Origin: Methylobacteriaceae bacterium
GTDB taxonomy: Bacteria > Pseudomonadota > Alphaproteobacteria > Rhizobiales > Beijerinckiaceae
Assembly (NCBI GenBank): GCA_020638135.1
Contig: JACKJE010000032.1
Location: 1-26,605, forward strand
DNA: 26,605 bases
Reading direction: 5' to 3'
Shown: positions 14,900 through 22,830 of the stretch, in pieces
Layout: every line of letters starts with the position of its first letter
Position numbering within the stretch: the stretch's first letter is position 1
The notes under the pieces: model-generated
Databases searched by the model: none
Told to the model about the DNA's origin: nothing
The model's input: the letters and a program-made list of their open reading frames with translations, nothing else
Position numbers and translations under genes: made by a program

Positions 14900-15334
14900 A
14901 TGGGCGAACAGGCGGCCGCGGCCGGGACGACGACTTTCGATCCGGCCGCTCATGGCTGGAAAATCATGAAGAACCAGGGATTTTCCTCGCTCGTCGGCCC
15001 GATGTGGGCCAAGCGCGACGGCGAGGGCTGGCGCTACGCCTTTCTCGCGGAAGAAAAGCACGAGAACCGCCAGGGCGCGGTGCATGGCGGCATGCTCATG
15101 ACCTTCGCCGATCACGCCATCGGCTTCGTCGCCTGGGAGGCCGCCGGCCGGCGCAAATGCGTGACCATGCAGCTGGAAAACCAGTTTCTCGCCGCCGTGC
15201 GGCACGGCGATTTCGTGGAATGCGACACCGAAGTCGTGCGCGCCGCCAAGACCGTCATTTTCCTGCGCGGCGTGCTGAAGGTGAAGGGCAAGGCCGTGAT
15301 GGCGGCCAATGGCATCTGGAAAGTGATCGAGTGA
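14900..15334 (+). CDS. PaaI-type hotdog thioesterase
   Basis: The 144-residue single hotdog-fold protein carries the diagnostic helix motif HGGMLMTFADHAIG at 62-75, preceded by NRQGAVHGG. Strands KCVTMQLENQFLAAVRHGDFVECDTEVV and TVIFLRGVLKVKGKAVMAANGIWKVI follow. Family members hydrolyse acyl-CoA thioesters, often aromatic or medium-chain, and work as tetramers in the cytoplasm. The substrate is not predictable. It starts 44 bp after the LysR stop; a weak AGGACAGG precedes the ATG. A 7-bp hairpin lies 25 bp after its stop. Confidence 0.85.
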   Translation: MGEQAAAAGTTTFDPAAHGWKIMKNQGFSSLVGPMWAKRDGEGWRYAFLAEEKHENRQGAVHGGMLMTFADHAIGFVAWEAAGRRKCVTMQLENQFLAAVRHGDFVECDTEVVRAAKTVIFLRGVLKVKGKAVMAANGIWKVIE

Positions 15335-15359
15335 TCCAATCGGATTGCGACTTTGGGAA

Positions 15360-15377
15360 GCGAGCCTTCAGGCTCGC
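15360..15377. terminator. hairpin downstream of the thioesterase gene, member of a dispersed word family
   Basis: GCGAGCC (15360-15366), loop TTCA, GGCTCGC (15371-15377) form a perfect 7-bp stem between two convergent genes. No T-run follows. The same 16-base core CGAGCC-TTCA-GGCTCG appears in reverse complement at 22915-22930, so it is also a small repeat. Confidence 0.5.
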
Positions 15378-15385
15378 TGCTCAGC

Positions 15386-15622
15386 TCACTTCTTCGCGCG
15401 CCACGCGCGATAGACAGCCTCGATCGACCGCCATTTTTCCATGAGCCAGTCGAGCGCGCGTTCGGCGGCGGGAAAATCGACCGCCAGCACAGCAAGCCCG
15501 AGCGGGATCATCCAGAAGCCGAGCACCGGCAGAAACCCGAACATGCCGAGAATGACCAGCGCCACGCCGATCGGCGGCCTGAGCCATTTCCACTTGGGAT
15601 GCTTGATCCATTCCGGGATCAT
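15386..15622 (-). CDS. small membrane protein, PGPGW-like
   Basis: The 78-residue protein has two close hydrophobic segments (about 16-33 and 36-48), then DFPAAERALDWLMEKWRSIEAVYRAWRAKK, a basic cytoplasmic tail. The order helix, turn, helix, L(A/L)VDFPxAxRxLDW resembles the small PGPGW transmembrane family, although the signature turn here reads LGFWMIP and not PGPGW. Function is unknown in that family. ATG 15622 lacks a strong RBS. It follows the acyl-CoA dehydrogenase stop by 69 bp on the same strand and could be the last gene of that transcript. Confidence 0.55.
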   Translation of the reverse strand: MIPEWIKHPKWKWLRPPIGVALVILGMFGFLPVLGFWMIPLGLAVLAVDFPAAERALDWLMEKWRSIEAVYRAWRAKK

Positions 15623-15691
15623 GTCGACGAACCGCGCATCTCCAACATGTAGGCGTGCGCAACCGGCTCCGCCAGACCGCAGTTCGCCGGC

Positions 15692-16831
15692 TCAGATCCC
15701 CATCTGCCGCGCCGCGAGATCCTTCATGATTTCCTCCGCGCCGCCGCCGATCGCGTTGACCTTCACCTCGCGATAGATCCGTTCGACTTTGGTCCCGCGC
15801 ATAAAACCCTGCCCGCCGTGAATCTGCACGCCTTCGGACGCGCAGAAGGCCATGGTCTGCGTCGCCTGGTTTTTCAGCATGGCGATTTCGGCGGCCGGGC
15901 TCTCGCCGTTCTGCACGCGCCAGGCGAGCTGTTCGAGATAGGCCTGCGTGGCGTTCACGCGCATCGCCATGTCGACGATCTTGTGGCGCACCACCTGCTG
16001 GTCGGCGAGCCGTCCGCCGAACACTTTTCGCTCGCGCGCCCAGGCGATCGATTCCTCGACGCAAACGCGCGCGAAAGCCGTGCAGCCCGCCGCCATGCCG
16101 AGCCGCTCGGAATTGAAGTTGAGCATCACATATCTGAAGCCCTTGTTCTCCTCGCCGATCAGGTTCTCGACGGGAACCTTCACATCGTCGAAGAACAATT
16201 GCGCCGTGTCGCTCGCCCACCAGCCCATCTTGCGCAGCGGCTGCTGCGTGAAGCCCGCCATGCCGCGCTCGATCAGCAACAGCGAGACGCCGCCCGCGCC
16301 CGGCCCGCCGGTGCGCACGGCCACAGTGTAGAAATCGGCGCGCACGCCGGACGTGATGAACATTTTCGAGCCGTTGACGATGTAATGATCGCCGACGCGC
16401 TTCGCAGTCGTCTTCAATTGCGCGACATCGGAGCCGCCGGACGGCTCGGTGATTGCAAGCGCAGAAATCTTCTCGCCGCTGAGCACCAGCGGCAGCACGC
16501 GCTTCTTCATCGCCTCGGGCCCGACCGCGAGAATCGGCGGCGAGCCGATCGTATGGCTCATCAGGCTCGCAGACACGCCGCCGGCGCCGGCGCGCGCGAG
16601 TTCCTGCGACAGCACGATGCGATGGAACTGGTCGCAGGGCGAGCCGCCATATTCTTCGGGATAGCCGAGACCAAGAATGCCGACGCCAGCCGCCTTTTTG
16701 TACAACTCGCGCGGAAAGCCGCCGGCCTCGTCCCATTCGTCGACGAAGGGCGCGATTTCCTTGTCGACGAAGCGCCGCACCGTCGCGCGGAAAGCGTCGT
16801 GGCTCTCGTCGTAATAGAGGCTCTTGGTCAT
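15692..16831 (-). CDS. acyl-CoA dehydrogenase (second of two in the cluster)
   Basis: From ATG 16831 (GGAG nine bases upstream) the protein has 379 residues, full length for the FAD-dependent family. Motifs are ALAITEPSGGSDVAQLKTTA (flavin and substrate loop), YIVNGSKMFITSG, MGWWASDTAQLFFDDVKVP and EGVQIHGGQGFMRGTKVERIYREV. The C-terminal catalytic Glu of short/medium-chain enzymes is absent (GGGAEEIM replaces the YEGT-type motif). Instead NSERLGMAAG has Glu at the place used by isovaleryl-CoA dehydrogenase, so a branched-chain or isoprenoid acyl-CoA substrate is plausible. It oxidises acyl-CoA to 2-enoyl-CoA, passing electrons to ETF. A repeat-filled 190-bp gap separates it from the carboxylase alpha gene upstream. 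The GTG at 16837 is an alternative start. Confidence 0.9.
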   Translation of the reverse strand: MTKSLYYDESHDAFRATVRRFVDKEIAPFVDEWDEAGGFPRELYKKAAGVGILGLGYPEEYGGSPCDQFHRIVLSQELARAGAGGVSASLMSHTIGSPPILAVGPEAMKKRVLPLVLSGEKISALAITEPSGGSDVAQLKTTAKRVGDHYIVNGSKMFITSGVRADFYTVAVRTGGPGAGGVSLLLIERGMAGFTQQPLRKMGWWASDTAQLFFDDVKVPVENLIGEENKGFRYVMLNFNSERLGMAAGCTAFARVCVEESIAWARERKVFGGRLADQQVVRHKIVDMAMRVNATQAYLEQLAWRVQNGESPAAEIAMLKNQATQTMAFCASEGVQIHGGQGFMRGTKVERIYREVKVNAIGGGAEEIMKDLAARQMGI

Positions 16832-16855
16832 GCTCACTTGCTCCGCTGCCCTACC

Positions 16856-17012
16856 GCCCCCTCCCCGGCCCTCCCCTGCTTCGCGGGAGAGAGAGGAGAC
16901 GCGTCGCTTCTTCGATCTGCGCGATCAATAACGCCTGCCGTCCCCTCTCCCGCCACCGCGAAGTCGGCTGTTGCCGACTTCGACCAGATGCGGGGGAGGG
17001 AAAGGGAGGGGG
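16856..17012. repeat. palindromic intergenic element with inverted ends
   Basis: The gap between carboxylase alpha and acyl-CoA dehydrogenase holds a structured element. Its two 21-base ends (16856-16876 and 16992-17012) are imperfect inverted repeats of C/T-rich against G/A-rich sequence. Inside is a perfect 10-bp hairpin: CGAAGTCGGC (16959-16968), loop TGTT, GCCGACTTCG (16973-16982). A further CCCTCTCCCGC...GCGGGGGAGGG pairing flanks the hairpin. It resembles short REP/MITE-like palindromes dispersed in alphaproteobacterial genomes. Confidence 0.65.
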
Positions 17013-17021
17013 TCGCGCCGC

Positions 17022-18998
17022 CTACGCGTCTTCCGCCGCCAGCGTCGCCAACACATGGCGCGTGGCGACCTGATCGCCTTCCTTGACCGACACCGCCTCC
17101 AGCACGCCGTCACGACCCGCGACGATCTCGTGCTGCATCTTCATCGCTTCGAGAACGACGATGCGCTGCCCCTTCTTCACTGTCTCGCCCGCCTGCGCCA
17201 GCACCGACACGATGCGCCCGTTCATCGGCGCGAGCAGCCGCGCGCCGCCATCGCGGTCGGCGGCGCTCTTGATCTCGTGCGACGTCTCGCGCGTCGTCAA
17301 TTGTTCGCCGCCAGATTCGACATGCAGCGTCGCGCCGTCGAAAGCGTAGGCCGCCGACGACTGCGCGCCGCCGATGGCGAAGCGAACGCGATCCGCGTCG
17401 CGCGAGACCAGGTCGAGATCGATCGTCTCGCCGCCGACGGACACCGAATAGGACGCGACGCCGCGCGCAGACAGCGACACCGGCGTCTCCTTCTCGCCGG
17501 TCGCGAGTTTCAGCGGTTTTGAAAACACGCCCGACGAATCCCAGCTCGACACCAGCGGCGCCAGCTGGCGCGCGCTGCGCTCGTAGAGCAGCGCCGCGGC
17601 CAGCGCGAGCAGGCGCGTCGACGGCGTCTTCTCGGCCATAGCGGCGCTGTCGACCGCAAAATGCGTGGGAATGAAGCCGGTCGTCGTCTCGCCCGTCGCG
17701 AACACCCGATGGCCGAGCAGCGCGACCAGAAAGGCCTTGTTGTTCGGCAGGCCGAACAGCACCGTCTCCTCCAGCGCGCGCACGAGGCGCCGCCGCGCTT
17801 CTTCGCGCGTGCGGCCGTGCGCGATCACCTTGGCGATCATCGGGTCGTAGAAGGGCGAAATTTCCTGACCCGAGCGGATGCCGTGATCGACGCGGACGCC
17901 CTTGCCCGACGCAGGCATCCACCGAAACACGGTCCCGCTCTGCGGCAGAAAATTCTTCTCCGGCGATTCCGCATAGAGGCGAACCTCGATGGCGTGGCCG
18001 TCGAGCCGCACATCCTCTTGTTTCAGCGGCAGCGGCTCGCCAGCCGCCACGCGCAACTGCCACTCGACGAGATCGAGCCCCGTGATCTCTTCCGTCACGG
18101 GATGCTCGACCTGCAGGCGCGTGTTCATTTCCAAGAAGTAGAATTCCCCATCGGCGCCGAGCAAAAATTCGACCGTGCCGGCGCCGCGATAGGAAATCGC
18201 CTTGGCCGCAGCGACAGCCGCCGCGCCCATCTTCTCGCGCAAGGCGGGCGAAACGGCCGGCGACGGCGCCTCCTCGATCACTTTCTGATGGCGGCGCTGC
18301 GCGGAACAGTCGCGCTCGCCGAGATGGATGACATGGCCATGCGCGTCGCCGAACACCTGCACTTCGACGTGGCGCGCGTCGACAACCGCCTTTTCCAGAA
18401 TGAGCTCGCCCGAGCCGAAGGCGTTCTGCGCTTCCGAACGCGCCGTCGAGACAGCGTCCGCGAAATCCTCGAGCCGCGTCACGAGCCGCATGCCGCGCCC
18501 GCCGCCGCCGGCCGCCGCCTTCACCATGATCGGGCAGCCGATGCGCTGCGCTTCGGCCGCAAGCGCCGCATCGCTCTGGTCGGCGCCTTGGTAGCCCGGC
18601 ACGCAGGGCACGCCCGCCTCGATCATCAGGCGCTTGGCGGCCGCCTTGTTGCCCATGGCGCGAATGGCCTCCGGCGTCGGGCCGATGAAGACGAGGCCCG
18701 CGTCCTGACAGGCCGACGCAAATCCGTCGTTCTCAGACAGGAAACCGTAGCCCGGATGCACGGCGTCCGCGCCGACGCGCTTTGCGGCATCGAGGATCGC
18801 CTGCACGTTGAGATAGGAGTCCGACACCGGCGGCGGTCCGATCCGCACGGCTTCATCGGCCTCGCGCACATGCAGCGCATCGGCGTCGGCGTCGGAATAG
18901 ACTGCGACGGTGCGGTAACCCATGTCCCGCGCCGTGCGCATCACCCTGCAGGCGATCTCGCCGCGATTGGCGATGAGGATTTTGGAGAAAGTCGTCAC
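17022..18998 (-). CDS. acyl-CoA carboxylase alpha subunit (biotin carboxylase + biotin carrier; methylcrotonyl/geranyl/propionyl type)
   Basis: The 658-residue protein has the biotin carboxylase N-domain (ILIANRGEIACRVMRTARDMG), the ATP-grasp glycine loop MVKAAAGGGGRGMRLV, the catalytic segment EFYFLEMNTRLQVEHPVTE, the BC C-domain to about 450, a linker domain, and a C-terminal biotin carrier domain with the biotinylated Lys at about 620 in EAMKM. It carboxylates biotin with ATP and bicarbonate for transfer by the beta subunit. Size and linker suit the MCC/GCC/PCC classes. It starts with GTG 18998, which overlaps the TGA of the upstream acyl-CoA dehydrogenase by four bases (GTGA), so the two are translationally linked. 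The matching beta gene lies two genes upstream but is frameshifted. Confidence 0.93.
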   Translation of the reverse strand: MTTFSKILIANRGEIACRVMRTARDMGYRTVAVYSDADADALHVREADEAVRIGPPPVSDSYLNVQAILDAAKRVGADAVHPGYGFLSENDGFASACQDAGLVFIGPTPEAIRAMGNKAAAKRLMIEAGVPCVPGYQGADQSDAALAAEAQRIGCPIMVKAAAGGGGRGMRLVTRLEDFADAVSTARSEAQNAFGSGELILEKAVVDARHVEVQVFGDAHGHVIHLGERDCSAQRRHQKVIEEAPSPAVSPALREKMGAAAVAAAKAISYRGAGTVEFLLGADGEFYFLEMNTRLQVEHPVTEEITGLDLVEWQLRVAAGEPLPLKQEDVRLDGHAIEVRLYAESPEKNFLPQSGTVFRWMPASGKGVRVDHGIRSGQEISPFYDPMIAKVIAHGRTREEARRRLVRALEETVLFGLPNNKAFLVALLGHRVFATGETTTGFIPTHFAVDSAAMAEKTPSTRLLALAAALLYERSARQLAPLVSSWDSSGVFSKPLKLATGEKETPVSLSARGVASYSVSVGGETIDLDLVSRDADRVRFAIGGAQSSAAYAFDGATLHVESGGEQLTTRETSHEIKSAADRDGGARLLAPMNGRIVSVLAQAGETVKKGQRIVVLEAMKMQHEIVAGRDGVLEAVSVKEGDQVATRHVLATLAAEDA

Positions 18999-20173
18999 GC
19001 TTGCGCCTTGTCCTTCTTGCGCTCGTCTTCCGGCGCAATGCCCAGCATCTTCGACAGGATCATCAGCATCACCTCGTCGGCGCCGCCGCCGATCGAGCCG
19101 AGCCGCGTATCGCGAAAGGCGCGGCTGATCGGCGTTTCATTCATGAAGCCCATGCCGCCCCAATATTGCAGGCAGGAATCGGCGATCTCGCGCGCCAGGC
19201 GACCCGATTTCAGCTTCACCATCGAGGCGAGTTTGGTCACGTCCTGTCCGTCGAGCATCAATTCGCAGGCGCGATAGACGAGCGCACGCAGAAGTTCGAC
19301 TTCCGTCTGCAGTTCGGCGAGGCGGAAATGCACGACCTGATTGTGCAGCACCGGTTTGCCGAAGATCATCCGCTGGCGCGCATAATCGATCGTCGACTGG
19401 ATCATGCGTTCCTTGCCCTTGAGGCCGCTCGCGCCGGCCCACAGCCGCTCTTCCTGGAACTGCACCATCTGATAGGTGAAGCCCTTGCCTTCCTCGCCGA
19501 TCAGATAGCGTTGCGGCACGCGCACATTGTCTAAATAGATTTGCGCCGTGTCGGAGGAATGCATGCCCATCTTGTCGAGCTTGCGCGCGATCTCGACGCC
19601 CTTGGTCTTCATCGGCACGCAGATCAGCGATTTGTTGCGATGGACCGGCCCTTCGCCCGTATTGGCGAGCAGACAGATCCAGTCGGCCTGCGTGCCGTTG
19701 GTCGTCCACATCTTGCCGCCGTTGATGACGTAGTCGCCGCCGTCCTTCTTCGCCGTCGTCTTCACCGAGGCGACATCGGAACCCGCGCCGACTTCGGACA
19801 CGCCGAGGCAGGCGACATATTCGCCCGATATCGACGGCGCAAGAAATTGCGCGCGGACTTCGTCGTTGCCGAAGCGCGCGAGCGCCGGCGTCGCCATGTC
19901 CGTCTGCACGCCGATCGCCATCGGCACGCCGCCACAATTGATCTGGCCGAGTTCTTCGGCAAACACCATCGCATAGGAATAATCGAGGCCGGAGCCGCCG
20001 AATTCGACCGGCTTGTTCAGGCCGAGAAAGCCGAGCTTGCCCATCTTTCCGAACAATTCGTGCGCCGGAAAGATGCCCGCTTTCTCCCATTCGTCGACAT
20101 GAGGGTTGATGTCGGAGGCGATGAATTTCGAGATGCTGCGACGGATTTCGTCGTGTTCGGGTGTGAATTTCAT
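18995..20173 (-). CDS. acyl-CoA dehydrogenase (first of two, citronellyl/isovaleryl-like)
   Basis: From ATG 20173 (MKFTPEHDEIRRS) the protein has 392 residues. It shows CLGVSEVGAGSDVASVKTTA, YVINGGKMWTTNG, MGMHSSDTAQIYLDNVRVP, CLQYWGGMGFMNETPISRAFRDTRLGSIGGGADEVM. As in its paralogue at 15692-16831, the C-terminal YEG-type catalytic Glu is replaced by GGGADE, and a Glu in FQEERLWAGASG sits where isovaleryl-CoA dehydrogenase has its base. The C-terminal GGGADE pattern reminds me of AtuD-type citronellyl-CoA dehydrogenases. AGGA is close to the start codon. The last codons overlap the start of the carboxylase alpha gene. The two dehydrogenases are clearly related but diverged, suggesting sequential or alternative substrates. 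Confidence 0.9.
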   Translation of the reverse strand: MKFTPEHDEIRRSISKFIASDINPHVDEWEKAGIFPAHELFGKMGKLGFLGLNKPVEFGGSGLDYSYAMVFAEELGQINCGGVPMAIGVQTDMATPALARFGNDEVRAQFLAPSISGEYVACLGVSEVGAGSDVASVKTTAKKDGGDYVINGGKMWTTNGTQADWICLLANTGEGPVHRNKSLICVPMKTKGVEIARKLDKMGMHSSDTAQIYLDNVRVPQRYLIGEEGKGFTYQMVQFQEERLWAGASGLKGKERMIQSTIDYARQRMIFGKPVLHNQVVHFRLAELQTEVELLRALVYRACELMLDGQDVTKLASMVKLKSGRLAREIADSCLQYWGGMGFMNETPISRAFRDTRLGSIGGGADEVMLMILSKMLGIAPEDERKKDKAQA

Positions 20174-20217
20174 TGTCCTGTCCCCAAAACGTGATTGCGC
20201 TTTTCGGCGCTTTCCCG

Positions 20218-20323
20218 CGTCATGGCCGGGCTTGTCCCGGCCATCCACGCCGAGCCGTCGCAGCTTTGAAACCTCATTGCCTGCCCAGCCGCGTGGATGC
20301 CCGGCACAAGGCCGGGCATGACG
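20218..20323. repeat. paired palindromic repeat (Bradyrhizobium-group-like intergenic element)
   Basis: Two 33-base arms (20218-20250 and 20291-20323) are inverted repeats matching at 29 of 33 positions. Each arm is itself a perfect small hairpin: GGCCGGG-CTTGT-CCCGGCC in the first and GCCCGGC-ACAAG-GCCGGGC in the second. The four differences fall on paired positions of those hairpins, so pairing is kept. The element sits in the 205-bp gap between the carboxylase beta and acyl-CoA dehydrogenase genes. The motif type is familiar from Bradyrhizobium-group intergenic regions, and its translation gives common false ORFs (MPGLVPGIHA). Confidence 0.75.
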
Positions 20324-20378
20324 GCCCAAAGACCAAGGCGGAGCGACGAAGAGCAAACTGTCTTTCGCATCGTCATCC

Positions 20379-21977
20379 TCACATGCGCGCGACGCCGAAG
20401 GTCGTGTTTCGCAGCGGTCTGACGTCCGCCTCGCGGCAGATCGACAGGCAGAAGGCTAGCACCTTGCGCGTATCGCGCGGATCGATCAGCCCGTCGTCCC
20501 ACAGGCGCGCGGTCGCGTAGAGCGCCGTCGTCTCGCCCTGCATGCGATCGGCGATGCCCTTTTCCATCGCATCGAGCTTGTCGCGATCGACCGGCTTGCC
20601 TTCGCGCCTCAGCTTGCCCTCGGTCACGATCGACATGACCTTGGCCGCCTGCTCCGGCCCCATGACCGCGATGCGATTGTTCGGCCAGGCGAAGATGAAG
20701 CGCGGGTCATAGCCGCGCCCGCACATGCCGTAATTGCCGGCGCCGAACGAGGCGCCGATATGCAGCGTGATCTGCGGCACGGTGGCGTTAGCCACCGCCT
20801 GATCATCTTCGAACCGTGCTTGATGATGCCCGCCTGCTCCGCCTCGCGGCCCACCATGTAGCCCGTCGTATTCTGCAGATAGACGATTGGAATGTTCGAC
20901 TGGCAGCTACAATTGGATGAATTGCGCCGCCTTGGTCGCGCCGTCCGCGTCGATCGGTCCGTTATTGCCGATGAAGCCGACCGTATGGCCCTCGATCGCG
21001 CCGTGGCGCACACGGTGCACGCCATAGAGGCCCTTGAAGTCGAGATATTCGGAATCGTCCACGATGCGGGCGATCACCTCGCGCACGTCGATCGGCTTGC
21101 GATAATCGACCGGCACGACGCCTGCGAGTTCCTCCGGCGAATAGCGCGGCTCCTTGTAGTCGCGCGGCGCGGCGCGCTGGATCTGCTCGTTCCACGGCAG
21201 CATGGCCATGACTTCGCGCGCGATGCGGATGCCGTCGGCGTCGTCCTCGGCCATGTATTCGCCGAGGCCGGACTTGGTGACATGCATCTCGGCGCCGCCG
21301 AGCTCCTCGTCGGTCGCGATTTCGCCGGTGGCGGCGCGCAGCAGCGGCGGCCCCGCGAGAAACACCTTCGCCTTGCCGCGCACCAGAATATTGTAGTCCG
21401 AAAGTCCAGGCAGATAGGCGCCGCCGGCGGTCGAAGAGCCGTGCACCACAGTCACCTGCGGAATGCCGGCGGCCGACATGCGCGCCTGATTGGCGAAGCC
21501 GCGCCCGCCCTCGACGAACATCTCCGCCTGGAACAGCAGGTTGGCGCCGCCGGACTCGACGAGACGCACCATTGGCAGCTTGTTTTCGAACGCGATCTGC
21601 TGGCAGCGCAGGCCCTTCTTCACGCTCATCGGCGTCGACGTGCCACCCTTGAAGGCGCTGTCGGACGCCATCACCATGCAGCGGATGCCGGACACGTAGC
21701 CAATGCCGATAATGCCGCCGCCGCCGAATTCGTCGTGCATGCGCAGGCCCGCGAGCGTCGAGATTTCGAGCCATGGCGCGCCGGGGTCAAGCAGCAGCGC
21801 CAGACGCTCGCGCGGCATGATCTGGCCGCGCTTGGTGAACAGCTCGCGCTTGGTCTCGCCGGTCTCGCGGACCTTGTTCTCGAGCCCGCGGAACTCGTCG
21901 ATCAGCCGCAGCATCTCTTCGCGATTGGCGCGGTAGGAGTCGGAATTGACGTCGATCTTGCTTTCGATGACCGGCAT
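20379..21977 (-). pseudogene. acyl-CoA carboxylase beta subunit (carboxyltransferase), disrupted by two compensating indels
   Basis: The whole span equals about 532 codons, normal for MCC/GCC/PCC beta subunits. Part one (from ATG 21977, AGGGA upstream) gives 356 residues with RERLALLLDPGAPWLEIS, GGGGIIGIGYVSG, SGGANLLFQAEMF, STAGGAYLPGLSDYN and AKVFLAGPPLLRAATGE, then stops at TAG 20907-20909. The next ~36 residues (QSNIPIVYLQNTTGYMVG to HGSKMI) are in another frame. The rest (VANATVPQITLHIGASFGAGNYGMCGRGYDP to the end at 20379) is back in the first frame. Dropping one base at 20908 and adding one G after 20800 restores one continuous protein. The gene may be truly broken, or these may be sequence errors. 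The gene is first in the operon, divergent from TetR. Confidence 0.85.
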
Positions 21978-22087
21978 GGCGTCCCTGCGCTTGATCGCGG
22001 CAAGGATCGACGCGGCGCTGCGACGCGCGACGCCTCCCTCGACGCTGGCGACGGCTCTTGCGGCCGCGCGCCTTTAATCCTCCAGTT

Positions 22088-22112
22088 AAATTTGAGGTTG
22101 CCTCAGAAATTT
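22088..22112. promoter_or_regulatory. candidate TetR operator
   Basis: TGAGG-TTG-CCTCA (22093-22105) is a perfect 5-bp inverted repeat, and AAATTT occurs on each side (22088-22093 and 22107-22112). The site lies in the divergent spacer, 42 bp before the TetR ATG and 116 bp before the carboxylase beta start. Its AT-rich flanks stand out from the GC-rich surroundings. Binding by the adjacent TetR protein is inferred. Confidence 0.5.
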
Positions 22113-22153
22113 GCTAGTGTCAATCGCCGCTTCGCAAGCCGCGGCGGGGGACG

Positions 22154-22822
22154 ATGCCGAAACCGCAGCGCGCCGAAGCAAAAATCGCGACACCGAGACC
22201 TGCCCGCAAGACGCGCGCCGCGACCAGCGCCGTCGGCGCCTGGGGCGAGCGCGAAGCCGGCATTCTTGCCGTCGCCGAAGACCTCTTCCTGCGCAACGGC
22301 TACGAGAACACCAGCATGGCGGCGGTCGCCGCCGCCGCCGGGCTCTCGGAAGGCACGCTCTATAATTATTTCCGCAACAAGAACGATCTCGTCATCCGCT
22401 CTGGTCTCGCTGTCCTGGAGCGGCGCGTCGAGGCGGCGCAGCAGGCCGTGCGAGAGGCTGGCAGTCTGCGCGAGGGTCTCGAAAGGCTGATCGGCCTGCA
22501 CCTCTCCGCCATCATCGAGGACGACGAGAAATATCGCATCTGGCTGCGCGAAGTGCGCGGCGTGAAATCCTATCGCCGCTCGGCGGGGCGCGACGCGCTC
22601 GCGCGTTTCGCCAATCAGTTCGTCGCCCTGCTCGACAAGTTCGGCCACGGGCAGGAGCGCGCGAGCGGACCGACGCGTACGATGATGCGCGACATGGTGT
22701 TCGGCGGCTCCGAGCACATCGGCTTCACCGCCATGATCCAGAAGCGCGCCGACAGGATCGATGTCGAGGCGACCGCGAAGATTTTGGCGGATGTCTATTT
22801 GCGCGGATTTGGATTGGAGTGA
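22154..22822 (+). CDS. TetR family transcriptional regulator
   Basis: The 222-residue protein has a 30-residue basic, Ala/Pro-rich N-terminal extension, then a TetR HTH at about 36-82 (ILAVAEDLFLRNGYENTSMAAVAAAAGLSEGTLYNYFRNKNDLV). The all-helical ligand domain follows, with YRIWLREVRGVKSYRRSAG and MRDMVFGGSEHIGF. TetR proteins usually repress neighbouring operons until an inducer, often an acyl-CoA, binds. It is divergent from the acyl-CoA carboxylase/dehydrogenase run, so control of that run is the simplest reading, like AtuR or LiuR-type regulators in function (LiuR itself is MerR family). The ATG at 22154 lacks an obvious RBS. Confidence 0.88.
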   Translation: MPKPQRAEAKIATPRPARKTRAATSAVGAWGEREAGILAVAEDLFLRNGYENTSMAAVAAAAGLSEGTLYNYFRNKNDLVIRSGLAVLERRVEAAQQAVREAGSLREGLERLIGLHLSAIIEDDEKYRIWLREVRGVKSYRRSAGRDALARFANQFVALLDKFGHGQERASGPTRTMMRDMVFGGSEHIGFTAMIQKRADRIDVEATAKILADVYLRGFGLE

Positions 22823-22830
22823 TTGAACCA

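Noticed and set aside
16838..17021. Possible CRISPR-like or tandem repeats in the purine/pyrimidine-rich gap
   Set aside because: There are no regularly spaced direct repeats; the structure is a single element with inverted ends and one hairpin.
20170..20502. Small ORFs on both strands containing MPGLVPGIHA-like and DARHKAGHDG-like peptides
   Set aside because: These are translations of the palindromic repeat at 20218-20323, a well-known source of false genes.
20892..22490. 532-residue plus-strand ORF across the carboxylase beta gene into TetR
   Set aside because: It runs antisense through carboxyltransferase motifs and then out of frame through TetR; composition is typical of a shadow frame.
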